A model generated the notes under the pieces. It worked only from the letters and a program-made list of their open reading frames with translations, had not been told where the DNA came from and ran no database searches. A DNA stretch of 64,000 bases, taken from assembly GCF_014640335.1 (NCBI RefSeq), contig NZ_BMGT01000003.1:417149-481148 (forward strand), read 5' to 3'. The first letter of the stretch is position 1; each line of letters begins with the position of its first letter. Shown one piece after another: positions 24,012-32,127 of the stretch. Position numbers and translations under genes: made by a program. The DNA is from Edaphobacter dinghuensis (GTDB taxonomy: Bacteria; Acidobacteriota; Terriglobia; Terriglobales; Acidobacteriaceae).

Positions 24012-25886
24012 ATGTCTTTTGTAGACTCCCTTCTGGGGAGACCGTTAGCAACAAGTGAAGAGCGCGCTGAACATATTGGCGTCGCTGCGGGAATCCCGAT
24101 TTTTGGCCTGGATGCGCTGACGAGCGCGGCGTACGGTCCAGAGGCGGCGATGACGCTGCTCATTCCGCTGGGACTGGCGGGAGTCCATTACATCGTTCCT
24201 ATTATTACGGCGATCCTGATCCTGCTGGGGATCGTGTTCTTCAGCTATCGCCAGACGATTGCTGCGTATCCGAGCGGTGGCGGATCGTACACCGTAGCGA
24301 GTGAGAACCTGGGTGATGGTCCCGGTCTGCTGGCCGCTGCGGCGCTGATGATCGACTACATCCTGACAGCCGCTGTGGGTGTGTCGGCAGGCGTCGAGGC
24401 GTTGACCTCTGCAGACTCGAAGCTTCTGCCGCATACCTTGCTGCTCTGTCTTATTGTTCTGACGGTTATCGTCATCGTGAACTTACGAGGCGTGAAGGAC
24501 ACAGGGGCGGCGTTTATAGCGCCGACCTTTTTGTTTGTGGGGACGCTGCTGACGCTGGTCGGGGTAGGCGTCTTCCATGTGATCACTAGCGGAGGACATC
24601 CTGTTCCTGTACTTGCGCCTCCTCCGGCATTGCCCGCGACAGTAAAGTTTCTCGGGATATGGTTGTTGATGAAGGCCTTCTCGAGCGGCTGCGCGGCCAT
24701 GACAGGTGTCGAAGCGGTATCGAATGGTGTGATGGCCTTTGGCGAGCCGCGGTCGAAAAAGGCGCAGGCAACGCTTACCGTCATCATCGGTATTCTCGCT
24801 GTGCTATTGTTCGGCATCGCGTACCTTTCGCGGGCATACCACATCACGGCGATGGAGCCGGATGCATCTCACTATCAGAGCGTTCTAAGCATTCTGACAT
24901 CAGCCGTATTTGGGCGCGGATGGTTTTATTACGTAACCATGGCATCGGTCTTCACCGCTTTGGCCTTGAGCGCCAATACGGCGTTTGCCGATTTTCCGCG
25001 ACTGGCCCGCGCAATCGCCGCGCATGACTATCTGCCGCATGTGTTTTTGCTGCGCGGACGCCGGCTGCTGTTCTCGCATGGTGTCTATGCACTGACGGGA
25101 TTCACGACCGTCATCCTGATCTTGTTCGATGGCCAGACCGATCGCCTGATTCCTCTTTATGCGATAGGCGCCTTTCTTGCCTTTACGCTCTCGCAGGCGG
25201 GAATGGTGGTGCACTGGAAGAACGCGGAGGGTGGCTACAAGAAGCACTGGTGGCACATGTTCGTGAACGGCTTTGGGGCTTTGGCTACAGGGCTGACGAC
25301 CATCGTGGTTCTGATTGCGAAGTTTGTGGCCGGAGCATGGGTGACGGCGCTGCTGGTTCCTGTGTTGATCCTGATCATGCTCGGGGTAAAGCGGCATTAC
25401 ACGCGAGTGAAGCGTGAGATGAAGGACATGACTCCGCTGAACCTGGTGAACCTGGAGCCGCCGATTGTTGTGATCCCGATGGCGCGCTGGGACCGCATTA
25501 CCGAAAAGGCCATGCGGTTCGGGCTGCTGCTCTCGAAGGAGATCAAGGTGGTTCATATCCATTCGGACAACGAGGGCGATGAGGGACTTGAGGGGATTTG
25601 GGATGACAAGGTACTCACCCCGATCCGCCAGGAAGGTCTGCAGGAGCCGGAGCTGGTGACGATCCCGTCGAACTTCCGGTTTGTGATCACTCCGCTGATG
25701 GATTACATCCTCGAACTGGAAGATAGAAATCCGGGGCGAAAGGTCGCGGTGCTGTTGCCTGAGATGGTCGTGCGGCACTGGTGGGAGAACGCCCTGCACG
25801 GGCAGCGAGTGCAGTTGTTGAAGCTGCTTTTGCTGCTGAAGGGAAACCAGAGAATCGTTGTGGTGAATATTCCCTGGTATCTGTAA
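24012..25886 (+). CDS. APC-superfamily permease with C-terminal soluble domain
   Basis: A 624-residue inner-membrane transporter. The N-terminus has the APC pattern IFGLDALTSAAYGPEAAMTLLIPLG, then SYRQTIAAYPSGGGSYTVASENLG (the substrate-binding unwound helix 1-2 region). Twelve helices run to about residue 465. The last 150 residues are cytoplasmic (IVVIPMARWDRITEKAMRFGLLLSKEIKVVHIHSDNEG), resembling a universal-stress-like fold. This architecture is widespread in environmental bacteria and annotated as an amino-acid or K+-type permease. The substrate is not known from sequence. It is monocistronic, divergent from the peroxidase gene. Confidence 0.85.
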   Translation: MSFVDSLLGRPLATSEERAEHIGVAAGIPIFGLDALTSAAYGPEAAMTLLIPLGLAGVHYIVPIITAILILLGIVFFSYRQTIAAYPSGGGSYTVASENLGDGPGLLAAAALMIDYILTAAVGVSAGVEALTSADSKLLPHTLLLCLIVLTVIVIVNLRGVKDTGAAFIAPTFLFVGTLLTLVGVGVFHVITSGGHPVPVLAPPPALPATVKFLGIWLLMKAFSSGCAAMTGVEAVSNGVMAFGEPRSKKAQATLTVIIGILAVLLFGIAYLSRAYHITAMEPDASHYQSVLSILTSAVFGRGWFYYVTMASVFTALALSANTAFADFPRLARAIAAHDYLPHVFLLRGRRLLFSHGVYALTGFTTVILILFDGQTDRLIPLYAIGAFLAFTLSQAGMVVHWKNAEGGYKKHWWHMFVNGFGALATGLTTIVVLIAKFVAGAWVTALLVPVLILIMLGVKRHYTRVKREMKDMTPLNLVNLEPPIVVIPMARWDRITEKAMRFGLLLSKEIKVVHIHSDNEGDEGLEGIWDDKVLTPIRQEGLQEPELVTIPSNFRFVITPLMDYILELEDRNPGRKVAVLLPEMVVRHWWENALHGQRVQLLKLLLLLKGNQRIVVVNIPWYL

Positions 25887-25893
25887 GGTAGAT

Positions 25894-27078
25894 TCACCCA
25901 GCAAGAATGGTTTCGCGGGATTTGTAGGTGGGAGAAAGATCGCGCAGCCGAGCTACGGCGGCGGGAATCAGCTTGAGCGCTTCGTCGACTTCTTCTTCGG
26001 TGTTGAGTTTTGAGAGCGAGAATCGAAGGCTGGCGCGGGCACGCACCGGGCTGAGGCCCATGGCGGTGAGGACGTGGGAGGGCTCGGTAGCTCCGGACTG
26101 GCAGGCGGAGCCGCCGCTGACCGAGAGGCCCTTCAAATCGAGCGCGATGAGTAGTGCTTCGGCTTCTACGTGGTCGAAGTAGAGGTTGGTGGTGTTGGCT
26201 ACACGGGGCGCGCCCTCGCCGTTGATGCCGCACTCTTCTACCTGTGCGAGGATGCCTTGCTCGAGACGGTCGCGTAAAGCTGCTAGATGCGCGGAGCTAT
26301 CGGTCGCGAGCCATGCCTGTGCGAGTTCGGCGGCTTTGCCGAGACCTACTACACCGGTGACATTTTCCGTTCCGGCACGGCGCTGGCGTTCGTGCGTGCC
26401 TCCGTGCATCATGGGCGCGAGGCGGACGCTGCGGCGGACGAAGAGGGCGCCGACTCCCTTGGGCGCGTAAATCTTGTGGCCGGAGATGCTCAGGAGGTCC
26501 ACATCTTTGAGTGGACCGCGCGGGCTTAGGTCGAGCGGAAGCTTGCCTGCGGCTTGTACAGCGTCGGTGTGGAAGAGGGCTCCGGCAGCGTGGACGATTT
26601 GGGAGAGTTCGGCGATGGGTTGGATGACGCCGGTCTCGTTGTTCGCATACATGATGCTGACTAATTTGGTGTTGGGGCGAAGTGCGGCTTCGAGCGCGGC
26701 GGGTTCGATGAGTCCCTGTGCGGTGCAGGGGAGGAAGGTGACCTCGATGTTGCGGGCGGCGAGCGATTCGGCGGCGTGAAGGACGGCGTGGTGCTCGATG
26801 GCGGTGGTGATGAGGTGGGAGCCTTCGGCGAGGGTGCCGAAGAGAGCGAGGTTATCGCTTTCGGTGCCGCCGGAGGTGAAGACGATCTCGGAGGCACGGC
26901 AGCGGAGGAGTTTGGCGATGGACTCGCGGGCGTGATCGACGGCGGCGCGGGCGTACTGGCCCTGCTGGTGGATGGAGCTGGCGTTGCCGAAGTGCTCGAT
27001 CCAGAAGGGACGCATGGCCTCGAAGACTTCGGGGAGAAGAGGCGTGGTGGCGTTCGCGTCCATGTAGATATGGCGCAT
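25894..27078 (-). CDS. Cysteine desulfurase (NifS/IscS family)
   Basis: A 394-residue class V aminotransferase-fold enzyme that takes sulfur from cysteine for Fe-S clusters and thio-modifications. It starts with YMDANATTPLLPEV. The PLP pocket includes TSGGTESDNLAL and HTDAVQAAGK, with the Schiff-base Lys202 in SISGHKIYAPKGVGALF. The catalytic Cys326 lies on the loop SVSGGSACQSGATEPS. The short loop resembles group I NifS/IscS. No iscU, iscA or regulator lies beside it. It could supply MnmA, encoded 11 kb away. Confidence 0.93.
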   Translation of the reverse strand: MRHIYMDANATTPLLPEVFEAMRPFWIEHFGNASSIHQQGQYARAAVDHARESIAKLLRCRASEIVFTSGGTESDNLALFGTLAEGSHLITTAIEHHAVLHAAESLAARNIEVTFLPCTAQGLIEPAALEAALRPNTKLVSIMYANNETGVIQPIAELSQIVHAAGALFHTDAVQAAGKLPLDLSPRGPLKDVDLLSISGHKIYAPKGVGALFVRRSVRLAPMMHGGTHERQRRAGTENVTGVVGLGKAAELAQAWLATDSSAHLAALRDRLEQGILAQVEECGINGEGAPRVANTTNLYFDHVEAEALLIALDLKGLSVSGGSACQSGATEPSHVLTAMGLSPVRARASLRFSLSKLNTEEEVDEALKLIPAAVARLRDLSPTYKSRETILAG

Positions 27079-27148
27079 AAGCTATTTTACTGCCTTATGC
27101 GCCATGCAGTTGATATGGATGGAGACGAAAGGGGGATGCAAGAACAAA

Positions 27149-27216
27149 GACGAAATACAGGGGTCTCTCCACTGCGCCGCGCGATGAGGCTGCGCGGCTT
27201 CGGTCGAGATGACGTG
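27149..27216 (-). repeat. Dispersed terminator-like hairpin element, copy 4
   Basis: Conserved arms with a long centre carrying its own perfect 7-bp inner stem, GCCGCGC with GCGCGGC, and a 9-nt loop. It ends 28 bp from the stop codon of the leftward citrate synthase gene and separates that gene from the cysteine desulfurase gene. Confidence 0.85.
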
Positions 27217-27244
27217 GTTTAGAGGATCAGGTAGATGTACTTGT

Positions 27245-28378
27245 CTACCGCTCCGCGATAGGAATATAGCGCGATGGATAGGCTGGGCCAACATAGTCGG
27301 CGCGCGGACGGATGAGGCGGTTGTCGTCGTGCTGCTCGATGACGTGAGCGGCCCATCCGGCGATACGGCTGATGGCGAAGATCGGGGTGAAGAGGTCGAT
27401 GTCGATGCCGAGCGTGGTGTAGGTGGAGGCAGAGTAGAAGTCGACGTTGGCGTTGAGCTTCTTCTGTTCCTTGACGTAGAGCTCGATCTTGCGCGACAAG
27501 TCAAACCACTTGGTGCTGCCTGCGGCTTTACCCAGCTCTTCGGACATGCGGCGAAGGTGCGTGGCCCTTGGGTCTTCGGTGTGGTAGACGCGGTGGCCGA
27601 AGCCGGAGATCTTCTTCTTCTCGGCGAACATCTGCTTCACATACTCGATAGGGTCGGCACCGGCCTTGTCGATAGCGTAGAGCAGGCGCATGGTGGCCTC
27701 GTTGGCTCCGCCGTGGAGGGGGCCTTTAAGTGCGCCGATGGCTCCGGTGATGGCGGAGTGAATGTCGGCGAGCGTTGCGGCGATGACGCGAGCAGCAAAG
27801 GTGCTCGCGTTCAGCTCATGGTCGGCGTGGAGGATGAGCGCGATATCGAAGGCGCGGGTCGCGGTCTCTGAGGGGCGCTCGCCGTTGAGCATCCAGAGGA
27901 AGTTACCGGCGTGTGAGAGCTTGTGATCGGCTTCGACGACCGGCTTGCCCTTGCGAATGCGATCGAAGAGGGCGACGATCATGGGGATCTGCGCGGTGAG
28001 GCGGAAGGATTTGCGGACGTTGGCGTCGTGGCTGCAATCGGCCTCGTCGGCGTCGTAGATGCTGAGCAGCGATACTGCGGTGCGAAGTACCTGCATTGGA
28101 GACGCAGTTGTGGGAACGCTGTGCAGAAGGTCGATGATCTTGGGATCGAGCTTGCGCGCCGCGGCGAGCTGGGTGGCAAAGTTGGCGAGCTCGGAGGTGT
28201 TGGGCAACTTGCCGAACCAGAGGAGGTAGGCGCACTCCTCGAAGGTCGAGCGTTCCGCCAGCTCGTGAATGTCGATACCGCGATAGGAGAGGACGCCGGC
28301 GTCGCCGTCAATAAAGCAGATGGAAGAGCTGGTGGCGACGATGCCTTCCAAGCCTTTCGGTGCGACAACATTGGACAT
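27245..28378 (-). CDS. Citrate synthase (or 2-methylcitrate synthase)
   Basis: A 377-residue enzyme of the short, Gram-positive/archaeal type, condensing acetyl-CoA or propionyl-CoA with oxaloacetate. Motifs are SYRGIDIHELAERSTFEECAYLLW, ILHADHELNASTFAARV, catalytic His222 in LKGPLHGGANEATMRLL, His262 in SGFGHRVYHTEDPRA, and the catalytic aspartate in NANVDFYSAS. The absence of an N-terminal NADH-binding extension points to an unregulated dimeric enzyme. No prp genes are nearby, so a TCA-cycle role is the simpler reading. It is followed by hairpin copy 4. Confidence 0.92.
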   Translation of the reverse strand: MSNVVAPKGLEGIVATSSSICFIDGDAGVLSYRGIDIHELAERSTFEECAYLLWFGKLPNTSELANFATQLAAARKLDPKIIDLLHSVPTTASPMQVLRTAVSLLSIYDADEADCSHDANVRKSFRLTAQIPMIVALFDRIRKGKPVVEADHKLSHAGNFLWMLNGERPSETATRAFDIALILHADHELNASTFAARVIAATLADIHSAITGAIGALKGPLHGGANEATMRLLYAIDKAGADPIEYVKQMFAEKKKISGFGHRVYHTEDPRATHLRRMSEELGKAAGSTKWFDLSRKIELYVKEQKKLNANVDFYSASTYTTLGIDIDLFTPIFAISRIAGWAAHVIEQHDDNRLIRPRADYVGPAYPSRYIPIAER

Positions 28379-28465
28379 GAGCGACTTCTCCAGAATTAAA
28401 CGAACTACATCGTTTATAGCGCAGCGGCGAAAGGGTTGTCACGGTAGAGTGCGCGAATATCGGCT

Positions 28466-29542
28466 TCAATGTGCGATAGCAGAAGATGTCAAAACGCGGG
28501 CGGGTGAGTAGTCGGCCAGGTCGATTGCGGTGGGTTGATTGGAGATCATCTGTGCCATGACGTGTGCCGTTGCCGGAGCAAGGAGGATGCCGTTGCGGTA
28601 GTGTCCGGCGGAGACGAATTGATTGCGATGATCAGGCGATGGCCCAAGGAAGGGAAGTTCATCTGGTGTTGATGGACGAAGGCCGGCCCAGACCTCAAGC
28701 TGCGGCGCGTCTGCGAGTGCGGGAAGGAGATCCGCGGCGAGCGCACGGAGGTGGGCGATGTCGGCGGGGTGGACGATCTTGTCGAAGCCTGCGTCTTCGA
28801 TGGTGGCGCCGATGATGGCCCGGCCTTTGTTGGGGCCGGTGGTGCGGGGGACGATGTACATGCCGTGGGTGCGGACGACGAGAGGAAGTGAGAGCGTGGG
28901 GGGAATGGCGATGGCCAGCATCTGGCCTTTTCTCGGTGCAATGGTGGTACTGGGTGCAAGTGTGGAGTGAGTCGCCCAGGCGCCGGTGCAATTGACGAAC
29001 TTTGCAGCGTGGAAGATGCCCTGAGTGGTGTGGACTTCGACTGAGTCGTCGATGGATCGAGTGGAGAGGACTTTTGTGTTCGGCTGCAGATCGATGGTGG
29101 TTGCACGGACCGCGGCGAGGACCGCGGCGGCGAGATTGCGCGGGTCGAGGCTGTGCTCGTCGAGGAGAGTGAAGTGGTGGTTGCGCGGCGTGAGCTGGGG
29201 GAGAATTCTTCCGAGGGCTTCGCGAGAGAGGGTATCGGATGAAGAACTTATCTGCGATTGCAGGGTTTGACTGGTGTGGAAAGGGACAGCGATGCCGGAG
29301 TGTGCGTGCAGGCGATCGAGAAATTCAAAATAGAGCGAGAGGCTGAGGTCGGCGAGCTTGCGCAGCGGCGCAGGGTTGTCGGGATCGCTGGCGGCGAGCA
29401 TTCCGGCGGCAGCGGTGGAGGCTTCGCCGAGCGGCTGTGCCTGATCGAAGACGGTGACGCTGAGGCCGCGGCGATGAAGTTCGAGGGCGAGAGAAAGGCC
29501 GATGATGCCGGCTCCAGCGATGCAGATGTCGGAGTGATGCAT
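28466..29542 (-). CDS. FAD-dependent glycine oxidase-like protein (ThiO/DAO family)
   Basis: A 358-residue D-amino-acid-oxidase-fold flavoprotein. The N-terminal ADP-binding motif is ICIAGAGIIGLSLALELHRRGLSVTVFD, followed by GEASTAAAGMLA, which contacts the flavin in ThiO. The C-terminal part has EVWAGLRPSTPDELPFLGPS and GHYRNGILLAPATA, the usual end of glycine oxidases. ThiO makes iminoglycine for thiamine thiazole synthesis. No thiS, thiG or thiE genes are adjacent and no TPP riboswitch is visible, so the exact amine substrate is open. Confidence 0.82.
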   Translation of the reverse strand: MHHSDICIAGAGIIGLSLALELHRRGLSVTVFDQAQPLGEASTAAAGMLAASDPDNPAPLRKLADLSLSLYFEFLDRLHAHSGIAVPFHTSQTLQSQISSSSDTLSREALGRILPQLTPRNHHFTLLDEHSLDPRNLAAAVLAAVRATTIDLQPNTKVLSTRSIDDSVEVHTTQGIFHAAKFVNCTGAWATHSTLAPSTTIAPRKGQMLAIAIPPTLSLPLVVRTHGMYIVPRTTGPNKGRAIIGATIEDAGFDKIVHPADIAHLRALAADLLPALADAPQLEVWAGLRPSTPDELPFLGPSPDHRNQFVSAGHYRNGILLAPATAHVMAQMISNQPTAIDLADYSPARVLTSSAIAH

Positions 29543-29690
29543 AAGACCAGTTTAGTTCTATTCGGAGATGGTGAGGTTTGTGAGACATAAAGGGTATGGT
29601 CAGCAAGGCATAAGTTTGAGAGACTGACGAGCAGCTTGTTTCGGGAAGATCGGTACAGGCGAATCGAAGTGCGATGCATAGGAGAGTGGA

Positions 29691-30500
29691 ATGAGCGAAG
29701 ACGAATACGTAGCAGAGCGTTCGATGTCTGGAGTATTTCTTGGTGTTCTTGTGGTGGCGTTACTGGCTGCCCTGGGTTCGCTGGTGTGGTGCTACGGTTT
29801 GCAGAACCATCTTGCCGATACGCAGAAGCAGTTGACTGCGGCTGTCCAGAAGAATGCCGATCTGGCAGAGAAGCTGGAGGCGACCAACGCCCGTCTGCGG
29901 GCAACCAGCGAGACGCTGGGGCAGAGTGTTGGCATTGCACAAAAGCAGATTGAGATCCGCGCGCAAAACATTCTTGCTGCACAGCAGGCCGCCACATCAA
30001 AGCTGGAGCGGGAGCAGGCAGCGACCAATCAGCAGATAGGCGCCGTTTCAAGCGACGTAGCCACGGTGAAGACCGATGTGGGCGGAGTGAAGACAGATGT
30101 CGCTACGACGCGATCCGATCTGGAGGCGACCAAGACGCAGTTGAACCGGGTGGTGGGCGATGCAGGCGTGATGAGCGGCCTGATTGCGACCAACCACAGC
30201 GAGCTTGAGATCCTGAAGCACAAGGGCGACCGGAACTACCTTGAGTTCACCCTGAAGAAGGGCGAGAAGCCACTGTTGCTCTCGGGCATCAAGCTGCAAC
30301 TGAAGAAGGTGGATGTGAAGCACTCGCGGTTTACCTTGAACGTGAGCGCGGACGATCGCAACATCGAGAAGAAGGACAAGAACCTCGATGAGCCGGTCCA
30401 GTTCTACACGGGCAAGACGCCGGTGCTCTATGAGCTGGTGGTGAACGACATTGAGAAGAACACCGTGTCGGGCTATCTTTCCACGCCAAAGAACCAGTAG
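29691..30500 (+). CDS. Membrane-anchored coiled-coil protein, unknown function
   Basis: A 269-residue protein of unknown family. A short acidic N-terminus precedes one membrane helix at about 12-36 (SGVFLGVLVVALLAALGSLVWCYG). A long coiled coil runs to about residue 175 and contains tandem heptads (VATVKTD, VGGVKTD, VATTRSD, LEATKTQ). The C-terminal 85 residues are beta-rich (YLEFTLKKGEKPLLLSGIKLQLKKVDVKHSRFTLNVSADD, then FYTGKTPVLYELVVNDIEKNTVSGYLS), suggesting a small periplasmic sandwich domain. ATG follows GGAGAGTGGA. It is transcribed alone and ended by a very strong hairpin. Confidence 0.75.
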   Translation: MSEDEYVAERSMSGVFLGVLVVALLAALGSLVWCYGLQNHLADTQKQLTAAVQKNADLAEKLEATNARLRATSETLGQSVGIAQKQIEIRAQNILAAQQAATSKLEREQAATNQQIGAVSSDVATVKTDVGGVKTDVATTRSDLEATKTQLNRVVGDAGVMSGLIATNHSELEILKHKGDRNYLEFTLKKGEKPLLLSGIKLQLKKVDVKHSRFTLNVSADDRNIEKKDKNLDEPVQFYTGKTPVLYELVVNDIEKNTVSGYLSTPKNQ

Positions 30501-30520
30501 CGGTTGCAAGATGCAGACGC

Positions 30521-30553
30521 AGAAAGGGGGACGCTCATCGCGTCCCCCTTTCT
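30521..30553. terminator. Bidirectional terminator between coiled-coil gene and microprotein gene
   Basis: A perfect 14-bp stem, AGAAAGGGGGACGC with GCGTCCCCCTTTCT, and a 5-nt loop. It lies 20 bp after the rightward stop and 15 bp after the leftward microprotein stop, so it closes both converging transcripts. Confidence 0.9.
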
Positions 30554-30568
30554 GTTTGCCTGGTTGGG

Positions 30569-30637
30569 TTACTTCTTTTTTGCGGCTTTCTTCGCCGGCT
30601 TCTTTGCTGCTTTTGTGGCTGCCTTTTTCGTTGCCAT
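30569..30637 (-). CDS. 22-residue lysine/alanine-rich microprotein (histone H1-like tail)
   Basis: The predicted peptide is MATKKAATKAAKKPAKKAAK followed by KK. It carries 10 lysines and no acidic residues, like the C-terminal tails of bacterial H1-like and HU-like DNA-binding proteins. It looks real despite its size: GGGAG stands 9 nt before the ATG, a near-consensus promoter lies 63 bp further upstream, and a 14-bp terminator follows the stop. It should bind nucleic acid or the ribosome by charge, but there is no direct evidence of role. Confidence 0.65.
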   Translation of the reverse strand: MATKKAATKAAKKPAKKAAKKK

Positions 30638-30699
30638 TTGTCTATTCTCCCTATTGATTAGACATCGATGCTGCAACACGCTGCATTGCAGCTAACGAA

Positions 30700-30728
30700 G
30701 GTATAGATTCATGGAAATTCACTGTCAA
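30700..30728 (-). promoter_or_regulatory. Strong sigma70-type promoter for the microprotein gene
   Basis: Read leftward, TTGACA (perfect -35), an exact 17-bp spacer, and TATACC as the -10 box. Transcription would begin near 30693 and give a leader of about 55 nt and a transcript of roughly 170 nt ending in the 30521-30553 hairpin. Confidence 0.7.
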
Positions 30729-30868
30729 GAAAAATCGATACGTTTAAGAAATTTTTTTTGAGGTGTAGAACGCGTCGGTCTTCGGAAGGTGAGACGAGTT
30801 GCTCGACGAGATGAGGGACAAGCGGCAGTGAAAGGCGTCGAGCCGTATACTTTTCGCGTTCGGAGTAG

Positions 30869-30892
30869 ATTCGCAATTTCGAATTTGCGAAT
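30869..30892. promoter_or_regulatory. Candidate operator upstream of the thiolase gene
   Basis: An interrupted palindrome with 8-bp perfect arms, ATTCGCAA and TTGCGAAT, and an 8-bp centre that itself contains TTCGAA. It lies 22 bp before the thiolase ATG and about 18 bp after a possible -10 box TATACT at 30846. Size and symmetry fit a TetR-type fatty-acid regulator, but none is encoded beside it. Confidence 0.45.
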
Positions 30893-30914
30893 GGTTTTGT
30901 GACGAGGTGTTGCG

Positions 30915-32102
30915 ATGGATGACGTTGTCATTGTGTCGGCAGTGCGGACTCCAGTGGGAAAATTTCAAGGCGCGTTGAGCGAGCTGAGCGCGGTGCAGCT
31001 TGGTGCAGTGACAGTGTGCGAAGCCGCTCGTAGAGCGAAGATTAGCGATGCAGGCTCTGCTGCAAATGTAGACGAGTGCCTGATGGGATGCGTGCTTCCA
31101 GCGGGCCTGGGACAGAACCCGGCACGGCAGGCAGCGTTGCAGGGTGGGCTTGCGGAGACCGTTGCGGCGATGACGATCAACATGGTTTGCGGCTCGGGAT
31201 TGAAGGCTGTCGCGCTGGCAGCGCAGAGTGTGATGACAGGAGCGGCGGAGGTCGTTATCGCCGGTGGGATGGAGTCGATGAGTAACGCCCCCTATCTTTT
31301 GCCGCAGGCGCGGAAGGGGCTTCGCATGGGCGACGCAACGGTGGTGGATTCGATGGTGAGGGACGGATTGTGGTGCGCGTGCGAGGACTGGCACATGGGC
31401 ATGACGGCAGAACTCGTCGCTGAAAAGCATGGCATCACGCGTGAGATGCAGGATGCCTATGCGCTGGAATCGCATCGCCGTGCGAGTGCGGCGTGGAGGG
31501 AAGGAAGATTTGATGCGGAGGTGATTCCCGTTTCGGTACAGGGAAAGAAGGGAGCGACGGTGGTCACCCGTGACGAGAGCGTGCGCGAGGACGCTTCTCT
31601 GGAGGCGCTAGCAACGTTGAGGCCGGCGTTCAAGAAGGATGGTACGGTGACGGCGGGAAATGCTCCGGGAGTGAATGATGCTGCCGCTGCAGTTGTCGTG
31701 ATGTCGGCGGCGAAGGCTGCGGCATTGGGGTTGAAGCCGATGGTGACGATCAGGGCGCAGGCGATGAGCGGGGTAGCTCCGCGATGGGTGATGCTTGCTC
31801 CGGTGATCGGCGTGCAGCGGGTTTTGCAGCGTGCGGGTTGGAAGATGGACGAGGTCGATCTGTTCGAGTTGAATGAGGCATTCAGCGTGCAGGCGCTCGG
31901 AGTGATGAGAGAGTTGGAGCTGGATGCAAGCCGTGTGAATGTAAATGGAGGTGCAGTTGCGATCGGTCATCCAATTGGAGCGAGCGGGGCGCGGGTGCTC
32001 GTGACGCTCATCCACGAGATGATTCGGCGGGATGTGAAGAAGGGCGTGGCGGCGCTTTGTCTTGGCGGGGGAAATTCGGTGGCTCTGGCGGTGGAGCGGT
32101 GA
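30915..32102 (+). CDS. Acetyl-CoA acyltransferase (thiolase)
   Basis: A 395-residue thiolase of cytoplasmic fatty-acid or ketone-body metabolism. It begins [20 protein letters not shown]. The nucleophilic cysteine is in [16 protein letters not shown] near residue 90, followed by [13 protein letters not shown]. The histidine is in [20 protein letters not shown], and the second cysteine is in [15 protein letters not shown], where most biosynthetic thiolases read CIGGGQG. Length and motifs fit acetoacetyl-CoA or 3-ketoacyl-CoA thiolase. No hydroxyacyl-CoA dehydrogenase is adjacent. A palindrome before the start suggests control by a fatty-acid-type repressor. Confidence 0.92.
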   Translation: MDDVVIVSAVRTPVGKFQGALSELSAVQLGAVTVCEAARRAKISDAGSAANVDECLMGCVLPAGLGQNPARQAALQGGLAETVAAMTINMVCGSGLKAVALAAQSVMTGAAEVVIAGGMESMSNAPYLLPQARKGLRMGDATVVDSMVRDGLWCACEDWHMGMTAELVAEKHGITREMQDAYALESHRRASAAWREGRFDAEVIPVSVQGKKGATVVTRDESVREDASLEALATLRPAFKKDGTVTAGNAPGVNDAAAAVVVMSAAKAAALGLKPMVTIRAQAMSGVAPRWVMLAPVIGVQRVLQRAGWKMDEVDLFELNEAFSVQALGVMRELELDASRVNVNGGAVAIGHPIGASGARVLVTLIHEMIRRDVKKGVAALCLGGGNSVALAVER

Positions 32103-32127
32103 GGTTATAAAGTTCGCTGAAGATTCT

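Noticed and set aside
28379..29690. TPP riboswitch linked to the ThiO-like gene
   Set aside because: The CTGAGA and ACCTGA-type core sequences are not found on either side of the gene.
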